From assembly GCA_943846745.1 (NCBI GenBank), contig OX044360.1:1426001-1490000 (forward strand): a DNA stretch of 64,000 bases, read 5' to 3'. Of this stretch, positions 8,680 to 16,282 are shown one piece after another. The position numbers were made by a program, and so were the translations under genes. Source of the DNA: Opacimonas sp002292215 (GTDB lineage: Bacteria; Pseudomonadota; Gammaproteobacteria; Enterobacterales; Alteromonadaceae). The notes beneath the pieces are model-generated. The model had not been told where the DNA came from, searched no databases, and saw nothing but the letters and a program-made list of their open reading frames with translations. The stretch's first letter is position 1, and each line of letters opens with the position of its first letter.

Positions 8680-10420
8680 AATCTAGTGTACCATACCATC
8701 ATGTTGATAAACTCATCTGCTCCATGATGAAGACGATGATAATGAAAACGATGACGATGAAGACAATGATAGCAGCACATCGCGTCGCTCGGCGGTGCTT
8801 CTCGACAGGCCCCGTGGCAGCGGCTTATGAACTCAAGGTGGACGCGGGGGAGGTGCAACGAGATGACGCGCAAGTCGCTCTGGCGGCAAAATTCGATGCC
8901 CTGCACAAGTCTCTTGTCTCGCTCCCACCAATACCCGTACGCACCGACTATCCTACAGAGAGCAGCTGTACAAGCAGCAGTCCACTGTTACTATTACTGG
9001 CGCGATCACTGGCATCCGCCCAGTCCTTTCTTCGAAAGAGGTTCCATTTGTGGTCTTTTGGTCCACCACCGCGAGGCATGTACATTCATGGACCGGTCGG
9101 GGTCGGCAAGAGCTTTATAATGGATCTCTTTTACGCGTCGGTTACTGTTCCTGATGATGATTCTTGCTGTAATAATGACAGCCATAGCCACAAACACCCA
9201 AAGATTACCAAACGCCGAGTCCACTTTCATGAATTCATGCTAGACGTCCATCATCGAATCTTTGTCTACAAACAGAAACACCCACGAGGTGATGCGATTC
9301 CCATCATTGCGCAACAATTGGCACAAGAAGCCCAACTCCTCTGTTTCGATGAATTTCAAGTGACAGACATTGCCGATGCCATGATTTTGAAGCGACTGTT
9401 TTTATTATTATTGGATTGGAATGTCGTGGTGGTGGCCACCTCGAATCGATCCCCCGATGCCTTGTATGAGGGAGGCATTAACCGATCCCTCTTTTTGCCA
9501 TTCATCGACATATTGAAACACACGTCCGACATTATTTCGATGGAGGATTCCCGCAAGGATTATCGACTCGAAAATCGAGCGGGTGATCAATCCTATTTTT
9601 GGTCAAACAAGGATGTTAATGGCGATAATAATATTAATAACAACATACAGGCGCAGTTGGAAGAAATATTTGGTGGCACTGCATCCGGAACTGAGGCCGA
9701 GATCATTCCCGTCCTCTTTGGCCGCACCGTCCAGGTCGCCCGATTGAATGACCGGTGCGCCTGGTTTGACTTTTCCGAGTTGTGCTACCAACCGCTTGGG
9801 GCGGCCGATTATGTTTCCCTTTGCTGCCGATTTCCGGTCCTCATCATGGACCGCGTCCCCCAACTGGACGCCAATCATCTCAACGAAGCGCGACGATTCG
9901 TGACCCTCATTGACGCGTGTTATGAATCTCGCACCCGCTTGGTGCTGGCGGCACAAGTCCCGCTCGACGAATTGTTTGTCGATTTTGAAGCGCAAGTCGA
10001 AAGCACTGATGGAGATGAAGAATTGTTTGTCAGTGAGAAAGGTGGAAACTCGAGTTCCTTTGCGACGACCATGATTCGCACCAAAGAGGGGGAATATTAT
10101 GAGTGGTCGGCGACGGGTCGAATTGGCGTGTCACTGGCACAATTATCGTCTGCCAATGATCTCGCCTTTTCCTTTCGACGAGCCGCGTCTCGGTTGGTAG
10201 AAATGGGTGGAAAGGAATGGGGACGGCAATGACAAAAGGTCTTTACCTTGTAAACCATTGCACCTATGGCAGAGCAAGGGCTTGCGACAGTCGCGGATGG
10301 CTGTTGAAGATTCATTAATTATTTCTAACTTAGTTTTGACTACAGCCCTTTCTTTACAAATATAATTACTTCAACAAAGACTCACGATCAACAAACTCCC
10401 CGCATTTTCACGTAACCAAT
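8680..10420. other. foreign-looking segment around the AFG1-like gene
   Basis: By eye the segment is more GC-rich and differently composed than both flanks. It holds one long rightward frame and about 200 bases after it with no gene. Edges are approximate: the left one lies between the csp terminator (ends 8642) and the ATG-rich run at 8724, the right one between 10233 and the leftward terminator at 10441. No insertion-sequence ends, integrase, direct repeats or tRNA are visible at either side. The stretch 10233-10440 has no recognisable feature. It could be transferred eukaryotic DNA or an assembly artefact. Confidence 0.65.
8724..10232 (+). CDS. AFG1/LACE1-family ATPase, eukaryotic type
   Basis: The 502-residue frame encodes an AFG1-like P-loop ATPase, the family of mitochondrial Afg1/LACE1 and bacterial ZapE. 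Walker A is GPVGVGKS (residues 123-130), Walker B LLCFDEF (Asp209, Glu210), and VATSNRSPDALYEGG and RFVTLIDACYE-type blocks follow in family order. Eukaryotic traits are an N-terminal RVARRCFSTGP resembling a mitochondrial presequence, low-complexity insertions (Asp/Cys/Asn/Ser/His near 144-158, Asn-rich near 296-307), and many CGA codons, rare in neighbouring genes. No Shine-Dalgarno sequence precedes the ATG; the first 15 codons are a GATGA-rich run, so translation might begin at the later Met before IAAHRVARR. It is intact and intronless. It is longer than bacterial ZapE (371 residues here). Confidence 0.85.
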   Translation: MMKTMIMKTMTMKTMIAAHRVARRCFSTGPVAAAYELKVDAGEVQRDDAQVALAAKFDALHKSLVSLPPIPVRTDYPTESSCTSSSPLLLLLARSLASAQSFLRKRFHLWSFGPPPRGMYIHGPVGVGKSFIMDLFYASVTVPDDDSCCNNDSHSHKHPKITKRRVHFHEFMLDVHHRIFVYKQKHPRGDAIPIIAQQLAQEAQLLCFDEFQVTDIADAMILKRLFLLLLDWNVVVVATSNRSPDALYEGGINRSLFLPFIDILKHTSDIISMEDSRKDYRLENRAGDQSYFWSNKDVNGDNNINNNIQAQLEEIFGGTASGTEAEIIPVLFGRTVQVARLNDRCAWFDFSELCYQPLGAADYVSLCCRFPVLIMDRVPQLDANHLNEARRFVTLIDACYESRTRLVLAAQVPLDELFVDFEAQVESTDGDEELFVSEKGGNSSSFATTMIRTKEGEYYEWSATGRIGVSLAQLSSANDLAFSFRRAASRLVEMGGKEWGRQ

Positions 10421-10440
10421 TGATATGATTAAAAAACTAA

Positions 10441-10471
10441 ATAAAAAAGGATCTGTATAAAACAGATCCTT
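10441..10471 (-). terminator. rho-independent terminator after the yeeN-like gene
   Basis: On the minus strand AAGGATCTGT and ACAGATCCTT pair around a short loop and are followed by a T-rich tail. It ends the leftward transcript from the YebC-family gene and limits the right edge of the foreign-looking segment. Confidence 0.85.
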
Positions 10472-10537
10472 AAATTCGTATCAGCTCGCATTAATTTGGG
10501 CTTTTTAATTCTATTCAACAGCTTATGTAATGAAGTA

Positions 10538-11260
10538 TTACTCTGGTAACACCGCGTTGTGATAAACATTTTGTACATCATCACAATCTTCCAACATATC
10601 CATAAACTTTTGGAACATCGGTAAATCTTCTTCGGTGATTGGCGCATCGACTTGAGGTAAAAAAGTAATTTCTTCAATTTCAATATCAAGTTCTGGAAAT
10701 GCATCAAGTAACGCTGTTTTGACTTTGAAGAACTCGGTATTAGGTGCAATGACCGTAATTTTGCCTTCATCACTTTCAACATCAGTCACATCGACATCCG
10801 CTTCCATCAATGTTTCTAAAATCAGATCTTCATCATCACCGGCAAAACCAAACACAGCAGCATGATCAAACATATGCGCAGCAGTACCAGGCGCACCAAT
10901 TTTTGAATTGGTCTTGGTAAAGCAATTACGTACATCAGTAATCGTGCGGTTAGCATTATCGGTTAGACAATCAACAATCACCATACAGCTACCAGGTCCA
11001 AAGCCTTCATAACGAGATGGAGAGTAATCTTCACCTGCGCCACCCGTAGCTTTTTCAATTGCTTTATCAATAACATGACCTGGCACTTGGTCTTTTTTTG
11101 CTTTTTCGATTAGACGCTTAAGTGACAAGTTAGTATCAGGATCTGGACCGCCACTTTTAGCAATCACGTAAATTTCTTTACCGTATTTAGAATATACTTT
11201 TGTTTTTGCGCCTGCCGTTTTCGCCATTGCGTTTTTACGGACTTCAAATGCTCTTCCCAT
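10538..11260 (-). CDS. yeeN: YebC/PmpR-family protein, YeeN-like
   Basis: This 240-residue protein belongs to the YebC/PmpR family, described as DNA-binding regulators and recently as translation factors easing ribosome stalling. The N terminus MGRAFEVRKNAMAKT and the block VYSKYGKEIYVIAKSGGPDP match the YeeN subgroup rather than YebC proper (which starts MAGHSKW). The start at 11260 is preferred over an upstream one because homologues start MGR and AGAGAATT precedes it. The gene is not next to ruvC, consistent with the paralogue rather than YebC1. The acidic C-terminal part is normal for the family. Confidence 0.85.
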   Translation of the reverse strand: MGRAFEVRKNAMAKTAGAKTKVYSKYGKEIYVIAKSGGPDPDTNLSLKRLIEKAKKDQVPGHVIDKAIEKATGGAGEDYSPSRYEGFGPGSCMVIVDCLTDNANRTITDVRNCFTKTNSKIGAPGTAAHMFDHAAVFGFAGDDEDLILETLMEADVDVTDVESDEGKITVIAPNTEFFKVKTALLDAFPELDIEIEEITFLPQVDAPITEEDLPMFQKFMDMLEDCDDVQNVYHNAVLPE

Positions 11261-11322
11261 TAGAATTCTCTTTTTTATCAAATCAATATCAGGTTATTGT
11301 AACCGAAATAGTCGTGTTCCGG

Positions 11323-12438
11323 CTACGGAATATGTTGTGATGCTAAATAATCGTGTGATTGCATCTCTTGTAAACGCGATAAACAACGCCTAAATTCAAA
11401 GTTCAAGCGCCCTTCGGTATACAATTCTTCCAGTGGCACTTCAGCCGACATAATCAACTTTACATTACGCTCATAAAATTCATCAACCATCGCAATAAAG
11501 CGTCGGGCAATGTCATCACTCGACTGTCCCATTTGCTCGACATCTGCAACTAAAATACTGTGATAGCAGCGACTTAACTCCATGTAATCGGTTTGTGAAC
11601 GGGGTCCATCGCACAGCGCTCTGAAGCTAATCATGAGTACACCATCAGCGTCACGTAGACAAGGAATTTGGCGATTTTCAATTTCAATCGACGTGTTGTG
11701 CCGTCCCTCATCAGGTGCCAACTGAGTAAAGTACGAATGCAAATTCGCTAATGCGTCGGCATCTAACGGATAGTGATAAATTTCAGCTTGTTTTAATGTC
11801 CGCAGACGATAATCAACACCACTATCAACATTGACGATGCGGGTATTTTGGTTAATCAGCTCAATGGCAGGTAAAAAACGCGCTCGTTGTAGTCCATTGC
11901 GATACAAGTCATCAGGGATAATATTCGATGTCGCGACTAACACAATACCATGTCCAAATAGCGCCTCCATCAGTGTACCCAAGATCATGGCATCGGTAAT
12001 ATCGGAGACAAAAAACTCATCAAAACAAATGACTCGCGTCTCTGCAGCTAAACGTTCGGCAACAATTTTAAGAGGATCTGATTGTCCACTTAAGGTTTTT
12101 AATTCGTTGTGCACACGATGCATAAAACGGTGAAAGTGGATGCGCATTTTTTGTTCAAACGGCAAGCAATCATAAAACGTGTCCACCAAATAGGTTTTGC
12201 CTCGTCCCACCCCACCCCAAAAATAAATTCCCTGGATCGACGGTTTGGACATCCCCTTACCAAATTTAGAACGGATCTTAACCCGCCATGTCAGTTTTTT
12301 AGAGGGTTGCGTTAGTTCATCGTATAACCGCTGTAACTCGCGCACAGCATTTTCTTGAGCAAGATCATGGGCAAAGCCAACTTGTTGTAAATCGGCTTGA
12401 TATTTCACCCATGGAGTCATGTTGTTGGTTTGCGGCAC
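11323..12438 (-). CDS. zapE: cell division ATPase ZapE
   Basis: The protein (371 residues) is the bacterial AFG1-like ATPase. Walker A is GGVGRGKT (residues 75-82), Walker B VICFDEF, and VATSNIIPDDLYRNG and FIAMVDEFYERNVKL are typical of ZapE. In E. coli ZapE interacts with the Z ring and affects FtsZ bundling under low oxygen or heat. Its position divergent from zapG and degQ matches the yhcM-yhcB-degQ-degS order of E. coli, so it is the native homologue. Codon use agrees with the neighbours, in contrast to the second AFG1-like gene about 1.1 kb to the left. Confidence 0.95.
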   Translation of the reverse strand: MPQTNNMTPWVKYQADLQQVGFAHDLAQENAVRELQRLYDELTQPSKKLTWRVKIRSKFGKGMSKPSIQGIYFWGGVGRGKTYLVDTFYDCLPFEQKMRIHFHRFMHRVHNELKTLSGQSDPLKIVAERLAAETRVICFDEFFVSDITDAMILGTLMEALFGHGIVLVATSNIIPDDLYRNGLQRARFLPAIELINQNTRIVNVDSGVDYRLRTLKQAEIYHYPLDADALANLHSYFTQLAPDEGRHNTSIEIENRQIPCLRDADGVLMISFRALCDGPRSQTDYMELSRCYHSILVADVEQMGQSSDDIARRFIAMVDEFYERNVKLIMSAEVPLEELYTEGRLNFEFRRCLSRLQEMQSHDYLASQHIP

Positions 12439-12584
12439 CGGTTTTCCTAAGTCTTGAATATTTATTTAACTACCCTATATCTTACAATGTTTTTGCTTTA
12501 TTATGAAATGATACTCATGTAGCAGAGATCTGTCGTAAGATACTTGCTATTGTTAATTTATTGTTAATTTATTGGTTGTCATTT

Positions 12585-13007
12585 ATGCAAGATATCATTA
12601 TTTACGTTGCTCTTTTAATCGTTGGTTTGGTTGTCGGTTTGGTTATTGCTAAAGCGTCATTTGCAGCTGATAGTCCTACACAACAACAATCTGCCAAAGC
12701 AGAGCAAGAGAAAGTGATGCTTGCACAATTACGCAATCAACTCGGCGCTGCGCAAGAGTCAATTCAAGCCATTGACGCGCAAAGTGCGCAACTACAATCA
12801 CAAATTACTGAGTTGGATTACATTATGACGTCATACGAAACACAAGACGAACAGCCTAAAATCACCTTTTTTGGTGAACATGCTTCGCCTTATTTACGTA
12901 TGCAAGATAAAGCAAAACGTGATAAGTCTAATGCAGAGTCGCAACCACGTGATTTTTCCAATTCTGGTTCAGGTTTATTTGACGGTAATCAAAATAAAAC
13001 CAAATAA
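12585..13007 (+). CDS. zapG: Z-ring associated protein ZapG (YhcB, DUF1043)
   Basis: This 140-residue protein has one N-terminal membrane helix (about residues 4-24, IIIYVALLIVGLVVGLVIA) followed by a long coiled coil rich in Gln, Ala and Glu and a disordered polar tail. That layout and the place between zapE and degQ identify YhcB/ZapG, an inner-membrane protein linking cell division and envelope growth. The ATG at 12585 is chosen because the helix then follows directly; an in-frame TTG at 12561 adds eight residues and is less likely. No clear ribosome-binding site is visible. Confidence 0.88.
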   Translation: MQDIIIYVALLIVGLVVGLVIAKASFAADSPTQQQSAKAEQEKVMLAQLRNQLGAAQESIQAIDAQSAQLQSQITELDYIMTSYETQDEQPKITFFGEHASPYLRMQDKAKRDKSNAESQPRDFSNSGSGLFDGNQNKTK

Positions 13008-13089
13008 CAGGGAACTAAAATTCCCTTCGCTGACTCTGTTTAGTTAAATAGCATTATTTAATTTTAGTTGAACAGGAGCGTTACCATCT

Positions 13090-14481
13090 ATGAAAGTATT
13101 TTTTAAACGAGTTGCCGTTGTCTGCACCGTTGTCAGTGCAACATTACTTGTCAATCTGCCGGCTCAAGCAACTACTGCTGCTGGCTTTCCATTCTTTTCT
13201 GCCACTAATACTGACACTATGCCGTCACTTGCGCCTATGCTAGAAACGGCCATGCCTGCTGTCGTCAGTATCAATGTTGAAGGTACACAAGTATCGCGTC
13301 AGCGCGTGCCTGAAATGTTTCGTAACTTTTTTGGTGGTCAGGGTGAGCAAGTCCAAGAGCGCCCATTTCGTAGTTTAGGATCCGGTGTCATTATTGATGC
13401 GAAAAAAGGTTATATCGTCACTAATGCTCATGTGGTTAAAGATGCTGACGAGATATTAGTCACCTTAACCGATGGTCGTGAATTTACAGGTAAAAAACTC
13501 GGTTCAGATGAGCAGTCAGATATTGCTTTACTCAAGATCGAGCCGACAAACCTCATTGCAATGCCATTAGCCGATTCTGATATACTCCGTGTTGGTGACT
13601 TCGTGATTGCTATTGGTAATCCATTTGGTCTATCGCAAACCGTAACATCCGGGATTGTTAGCGCACTAGGTCGGACTGGTATCAATATGGGTGGGTATGA
13701 AAACTTTATCCAAACGGATGCTGCGATTAATCGCGGTAACTCAGGTGGTGCGTTAGTCAATCTTAAAGGCGAGTTAGTTGGCATCAATGCTGCTATCTTT
13801 TCACCGGGCCGCGATGCAGGGAATGTTGGGATTGGCTTTGCTATTCCAAGTAATATGATGAAAAACCTTGTCGATCAAATCAGTGAGTTTGGTGAAGTGC
13901 GTCGTGGCTTATTAGGTATTATCGGTAATGATGTCGATGCGGGTTTGGCTGAAGCCTTCAATTCTGATGTGAATAAAGGTGCATTTGTTGCCGAAGTAAC
14001 ACCAGATTCTGCGGCTAAAAAAGCCGGTATCGAAGCGGGTGACATCATTACGGCGTTAAATGGCAAAACCTTAGGTAGTTTCGCTGAATTACGCGCCAAA
14101 GTAGCTAGTATGGGCGCTGGTGCTGATTTAGAACTAACGATAATTCGCCAAGGCAAATCCATGACGGTTCAGGTAACGTTAGGTGATGCCGGTGTAACCG
14201 TTAAAACAGCTGCTGAAATCCATCCAGCCTTTAGCGGTGCTACCTTTGCTGATGGTACAGACATTGCGGGTAATCGCGGTGTGACCGTCAGTGATATTGA
14301 AGCGGCAAGTCCTGCACTGCGCTTTGGTTTACGCAAAGATGACGTAATAATTGGTGTCAATCGTCAACGTGTTAATAACATCAAAGAACTCACTGAGCGA
14401 TTAGCTAATAGTGAAGATGAAGTCATGGCAATTAATGTTCGTCGTGGTGACACCACGTTATACTTGGTGATCAGAAAGTGA
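13090..14481 (+). CDS. degQ: periplasmic serine protease DegQ/DegP family
   Basis: The 463-residue protein has a signal peptide (residues 1-27, ending QAQA-like), an HtrA trypsin-like domain and two PDZ domains (about 270-360 and 385-460). The catalytic triad is His114 (NAHVV), Asp144 (SDIALL) and Ser218 (GNSGGA). It degrades and chaperones misfolded periplasmic proteins. Length and two PDZ domains fit DegQ/DegP, and the position before degS indicates DegQ. AGGAGCG precedes the ATG. A terminator separates it from degS. Confidence 0.95.
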   Translation: MKVFFKRVAVVCTVVSATLLVNLPAQATTAAGFPFFSATNTDTMPSLAPMLETAMPAVVSINVEGTQVSRQRVPEMFRNFFGGQGEQVQERPFRSLGSGVIIDAKKGYIVTNAHVVKDADEILVTLTDGREFTGKKLGSDEQSDIALLKIEPTNLIAMPLADSDILRVGDFVIAIGNPFGLSQTVTSGIVSALGRTGINMGGYENFIQTDAAINRGNSGGALVNLKGELVGINAAIFSPGRDAGNVGIGFAIPSNMMKNLVDQISEFGEVRRGLLGIIGNDVDAGLAEAFNSDVNKGAFVAEVTPDSAAKKAGIEAGDIITALNGKTLGSFAELRAKVASMGAGADLELTIIRQGKSMTVQVTLGDAGVTVKTAAEIHPAFSGATFADGTDIAGNRGVTVSDIEAASPALRFGLRKDDVIIGVNRQRVNNIKELTERLANSEDEVMAINVRRGDTTLYLVIRK

Positions 14482-14535
14482 TCAGACAGTAACTAGCGTT
14501 AACATAGCTCCCTTTGCATAAGGGAGATATATCTA

Positions 14536-14571
14536 AGCTGACGAATACAATATGTGCTCGTCAGCTTTTTT
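14536..14571 (+). terminator. rho-independent terminator after degQ
   Basis: AGCTGACGA and TCGTCAGCT form a perfect 9-bp stem followed by TTTTTT. A second hairpin (CTCCCTT, loop, AAGGGAG at 14508-14526) lies just before without a T-run. The position shows that degS must start downstream of 14571. Confidence 0.92.
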
Positions 14572-14632
14572 ATATCCCGCGCCTTGTGGTACACTCTATG
14601 CCAATTATAAGATTCACATATTGACTACCGCT

Positions 14633-15709
14633 ATGCCTGGACAACGTATTCTTTGGTTCTTTTTTCGCTCTATTGTTATTGGCGCGATTGTCGCATCTCT
14701 TATCCTGTTACTCGTACCTGAGCTAAGACAAGGCAGTGGTATTGATTTTAAACGCCTATTTGAAAGCGAGCCAGTGTCTGACCGTCAATCATATTATGAT
14801 GCGATTTCACGTTCGGCGCCTTCCGTCGTCAACATCTACAGTGTCAGTATCGAGTCCAATAGTTTATTCAGTAATACCTCACGTGAACGCACCAATTTAG
14901 GTTCTGGCGTTATCATGACCGAAGATGGGTATATCTTAACTTGTCATCACGTTATCAATAATGCGTCGAGTATTTATGTTGCCATGCAAGATAGCCGTTT
15001 ATTTGAAGCGCAAATTGTCGGCTATGATTTATTTACTGATTTAGCCGTATTAAAAATCAATGCCGATAACTTACATGCTATACCGCAACTGTCTAAAACA
15101 AGCACCCGTGTCGGTGATGTCGTCATGGCTATAGGTAATCCATACAACTTAGGACAAACCATTACCCAAGGCATAGTTTCAAGAACAGGACGCAATGGTT
15201 TAGCTAATTATGTTGATTTTATCCAGACTGATGCCGTGTTAAACCAAGGTAATTCAGGTGGTGCATTGGTAGATTCTGAAGGCTATTTAATGGGTATTAC
15301 TAATGCAAACTTTAAAACCTTTGATGCGCAGCGCAGAGTGCGTGATGTAAATGGTGTCAACTTTGCCGTGCCTTATGAACTCGCTAGTCGTGTTATGTCT
15401 GACATTATTACCCACGGCAAGGTAACTCGCGGTCAGCTTGGTTTTTCCGGTAGTGAATATCAAGGACAAGACGGGATCATTATCGCCAACATTGTCAGTG
15501 GTAGCCCTGCTGATTTAGCCGGTTTACAGGTCAATGATGTCTTACTTGCGATTGATAACCGTCCAATATCCGGGGCATCAACGGCATTAGATATGATTGC
15601 AGAAACGCCTCCAGGCACACAAATATTACTGCAAATTAAACGTCAAGAGGCGTTTTTGACTATTCAAGTTACGGTCGGTGAACTCACACTCGAGACGCCA
15701 ACACGATAA
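14633..15709 (+). CDS. degS: envelope-stress sensor protease DegS
   Basis: This protein of 358 residues has an N-terminal membrane anchor (about residues 8-28), an HtrA protease domain with His106, Asp136 and Ser208 (GNSGGA), and a single PDZ domain (about 265-345). In E. coli DegS senses misfolded porin C termini through the PDZ domain and makes the first cut in RseA to release sigma-E. The ATG at 14633 gives the same length as E. coli DegS (355); longer frames run into the degQ terminator. A TTG four codons upstream is an alternative. It is translationally coupled to idi through TAATG. Confidence 0.92.
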   Translation: MPGQRILWFFFRSIVIGAIVASLILLLVPELRQGSGIDFKRLFESEPVSDRQSYYDAISRSAPSVVNIYSVSIESNSLFSNTSRERTNLGSGVIMTEDGYILTCHHVINNASSIYVAMQDSRLFEAQIVGYDLFTDLAVLKINADNLHAIPQLSKTSTRVGDVVMAIGNPYNLGQTITQGIVSRTGRNGLANYVDFIQTDAVLNQGNSGGALVDSEGYLMGITNANFKTFDAQRRVRDVNGVNFAVPYELASRVMSDIITHGKVTRGQLGFSGSEYQGQDGIIIANIVSGSPADLAGLQVNDVLLAIDNRPISGASTALDMIAETPPGTQILLQIKRQEAFLTIQVTVGELTLETPTR

Positions 15710-16260
15710 TGTTAGGCACAAACAAGCAATATGTCGTTTTATGTGATGAGGAAGGTCAAGCAATAGCGACAAAAGATAAATTACAGGCGCATATTGATGG
15801 CGATTTACACCTTGCGTTTTCGGTGCAAATTTGTCGCCCTGCACAAGATGGTCGTACTGGCTATGAATGGCTGTTACAACAACGAGCAATGAACAAGTAC
15901 CACTCCGGCGGGCTGTGGGCAAACACTTGCTGCTCACATCCACTCTTAGATGAAACCCTGCCCCAAGCGTGTCAGCGCCGCGTACAAGAAGAACTAAACA
16001 TAACAGTAACCGCTCAGGTACAAACCTTAACCCATTTTATTTATCACGCAGCTTTGGATAATCAGCTCATTGAGCACGAATACGACTATATATTACTCGT
16101 AGAGCAAGATATTCAGCAGTTTTGCCCAAACTCAGATGAAGTCATGGCGACACAGTGGTGTCATAGTGATGATATCCAGGCTTGGCTTAAAACCAAGCCT
16201 GAACAGTTTGCAGTGTGGTTTGAGCAGGTGTTTACTCGGGTAAACACCTATCTCGATTAG
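15709..16260 (+). CDS. idi: isopentenyl-diphosphate delta-isomerase, type I
   Basis: The protein (183 residues) is a Nudix-fold isomerase that interconverts isopentenyl and dimethylallyl diphosphate for isoprenoid synthesis. The active-site Cys lies in WANTCCSHP and the acidic metal and catalytic residues in LIEHEYDY; RRVQEELNI corresponds to the Nudix helix region. Its start codon overlaps the degS stop (TAATG), so it is probably translated from the degS message. Type I Idi is dispensable in organisms with the MEP pathway, so its coupling to a stress protease is worth noting. No carotenoid genes are in the window. Confidence 0.92.
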   Translation: MLGTNKQYVVLCDEEGQAIATKDKLQAHIDGDLHLAFSVQICRPAQDGRTGYEWLLQQRAMNKYHSGGLWANTCCSHPLLDETLPQACQRRVQEELNITVTAQVQTLTHFIYHAALDNQLIEHEYDYILLVEQDIQQFCPNSDEVMATQWCHSDDIQAWLKTKPEQFAVWFEQVFTRVNTYLD

Positions 16261-16282
16261 TGGCTAATGTCCTCTGCTTAGT

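Noticed and set aside
9603..10315. Leftward frames of 130 and 72 codons under the AFG1-like gene
   Set aside because: They are shadows of the well-supported rightward coding sequence, with no domain content.
8680..10420. The AFG1-like segment as a classical mobile element
   Set aside because: No transposase, integrase, terminal inverted repeats, target-site duplication or tRNA junction could be seen at its edges.
10429..10782. 117-codon leftward frame at the end of the yeeN-like gene
   Set aside because: It overlaps the terminator and the yeeN-like frame and its Lys/Leu-rich text is not protein-like.
14552..14632. Longer N terminus for DegS
   Set aside because: It would begin inside the degQ terminator hairpin and would make DegS longer than its family.
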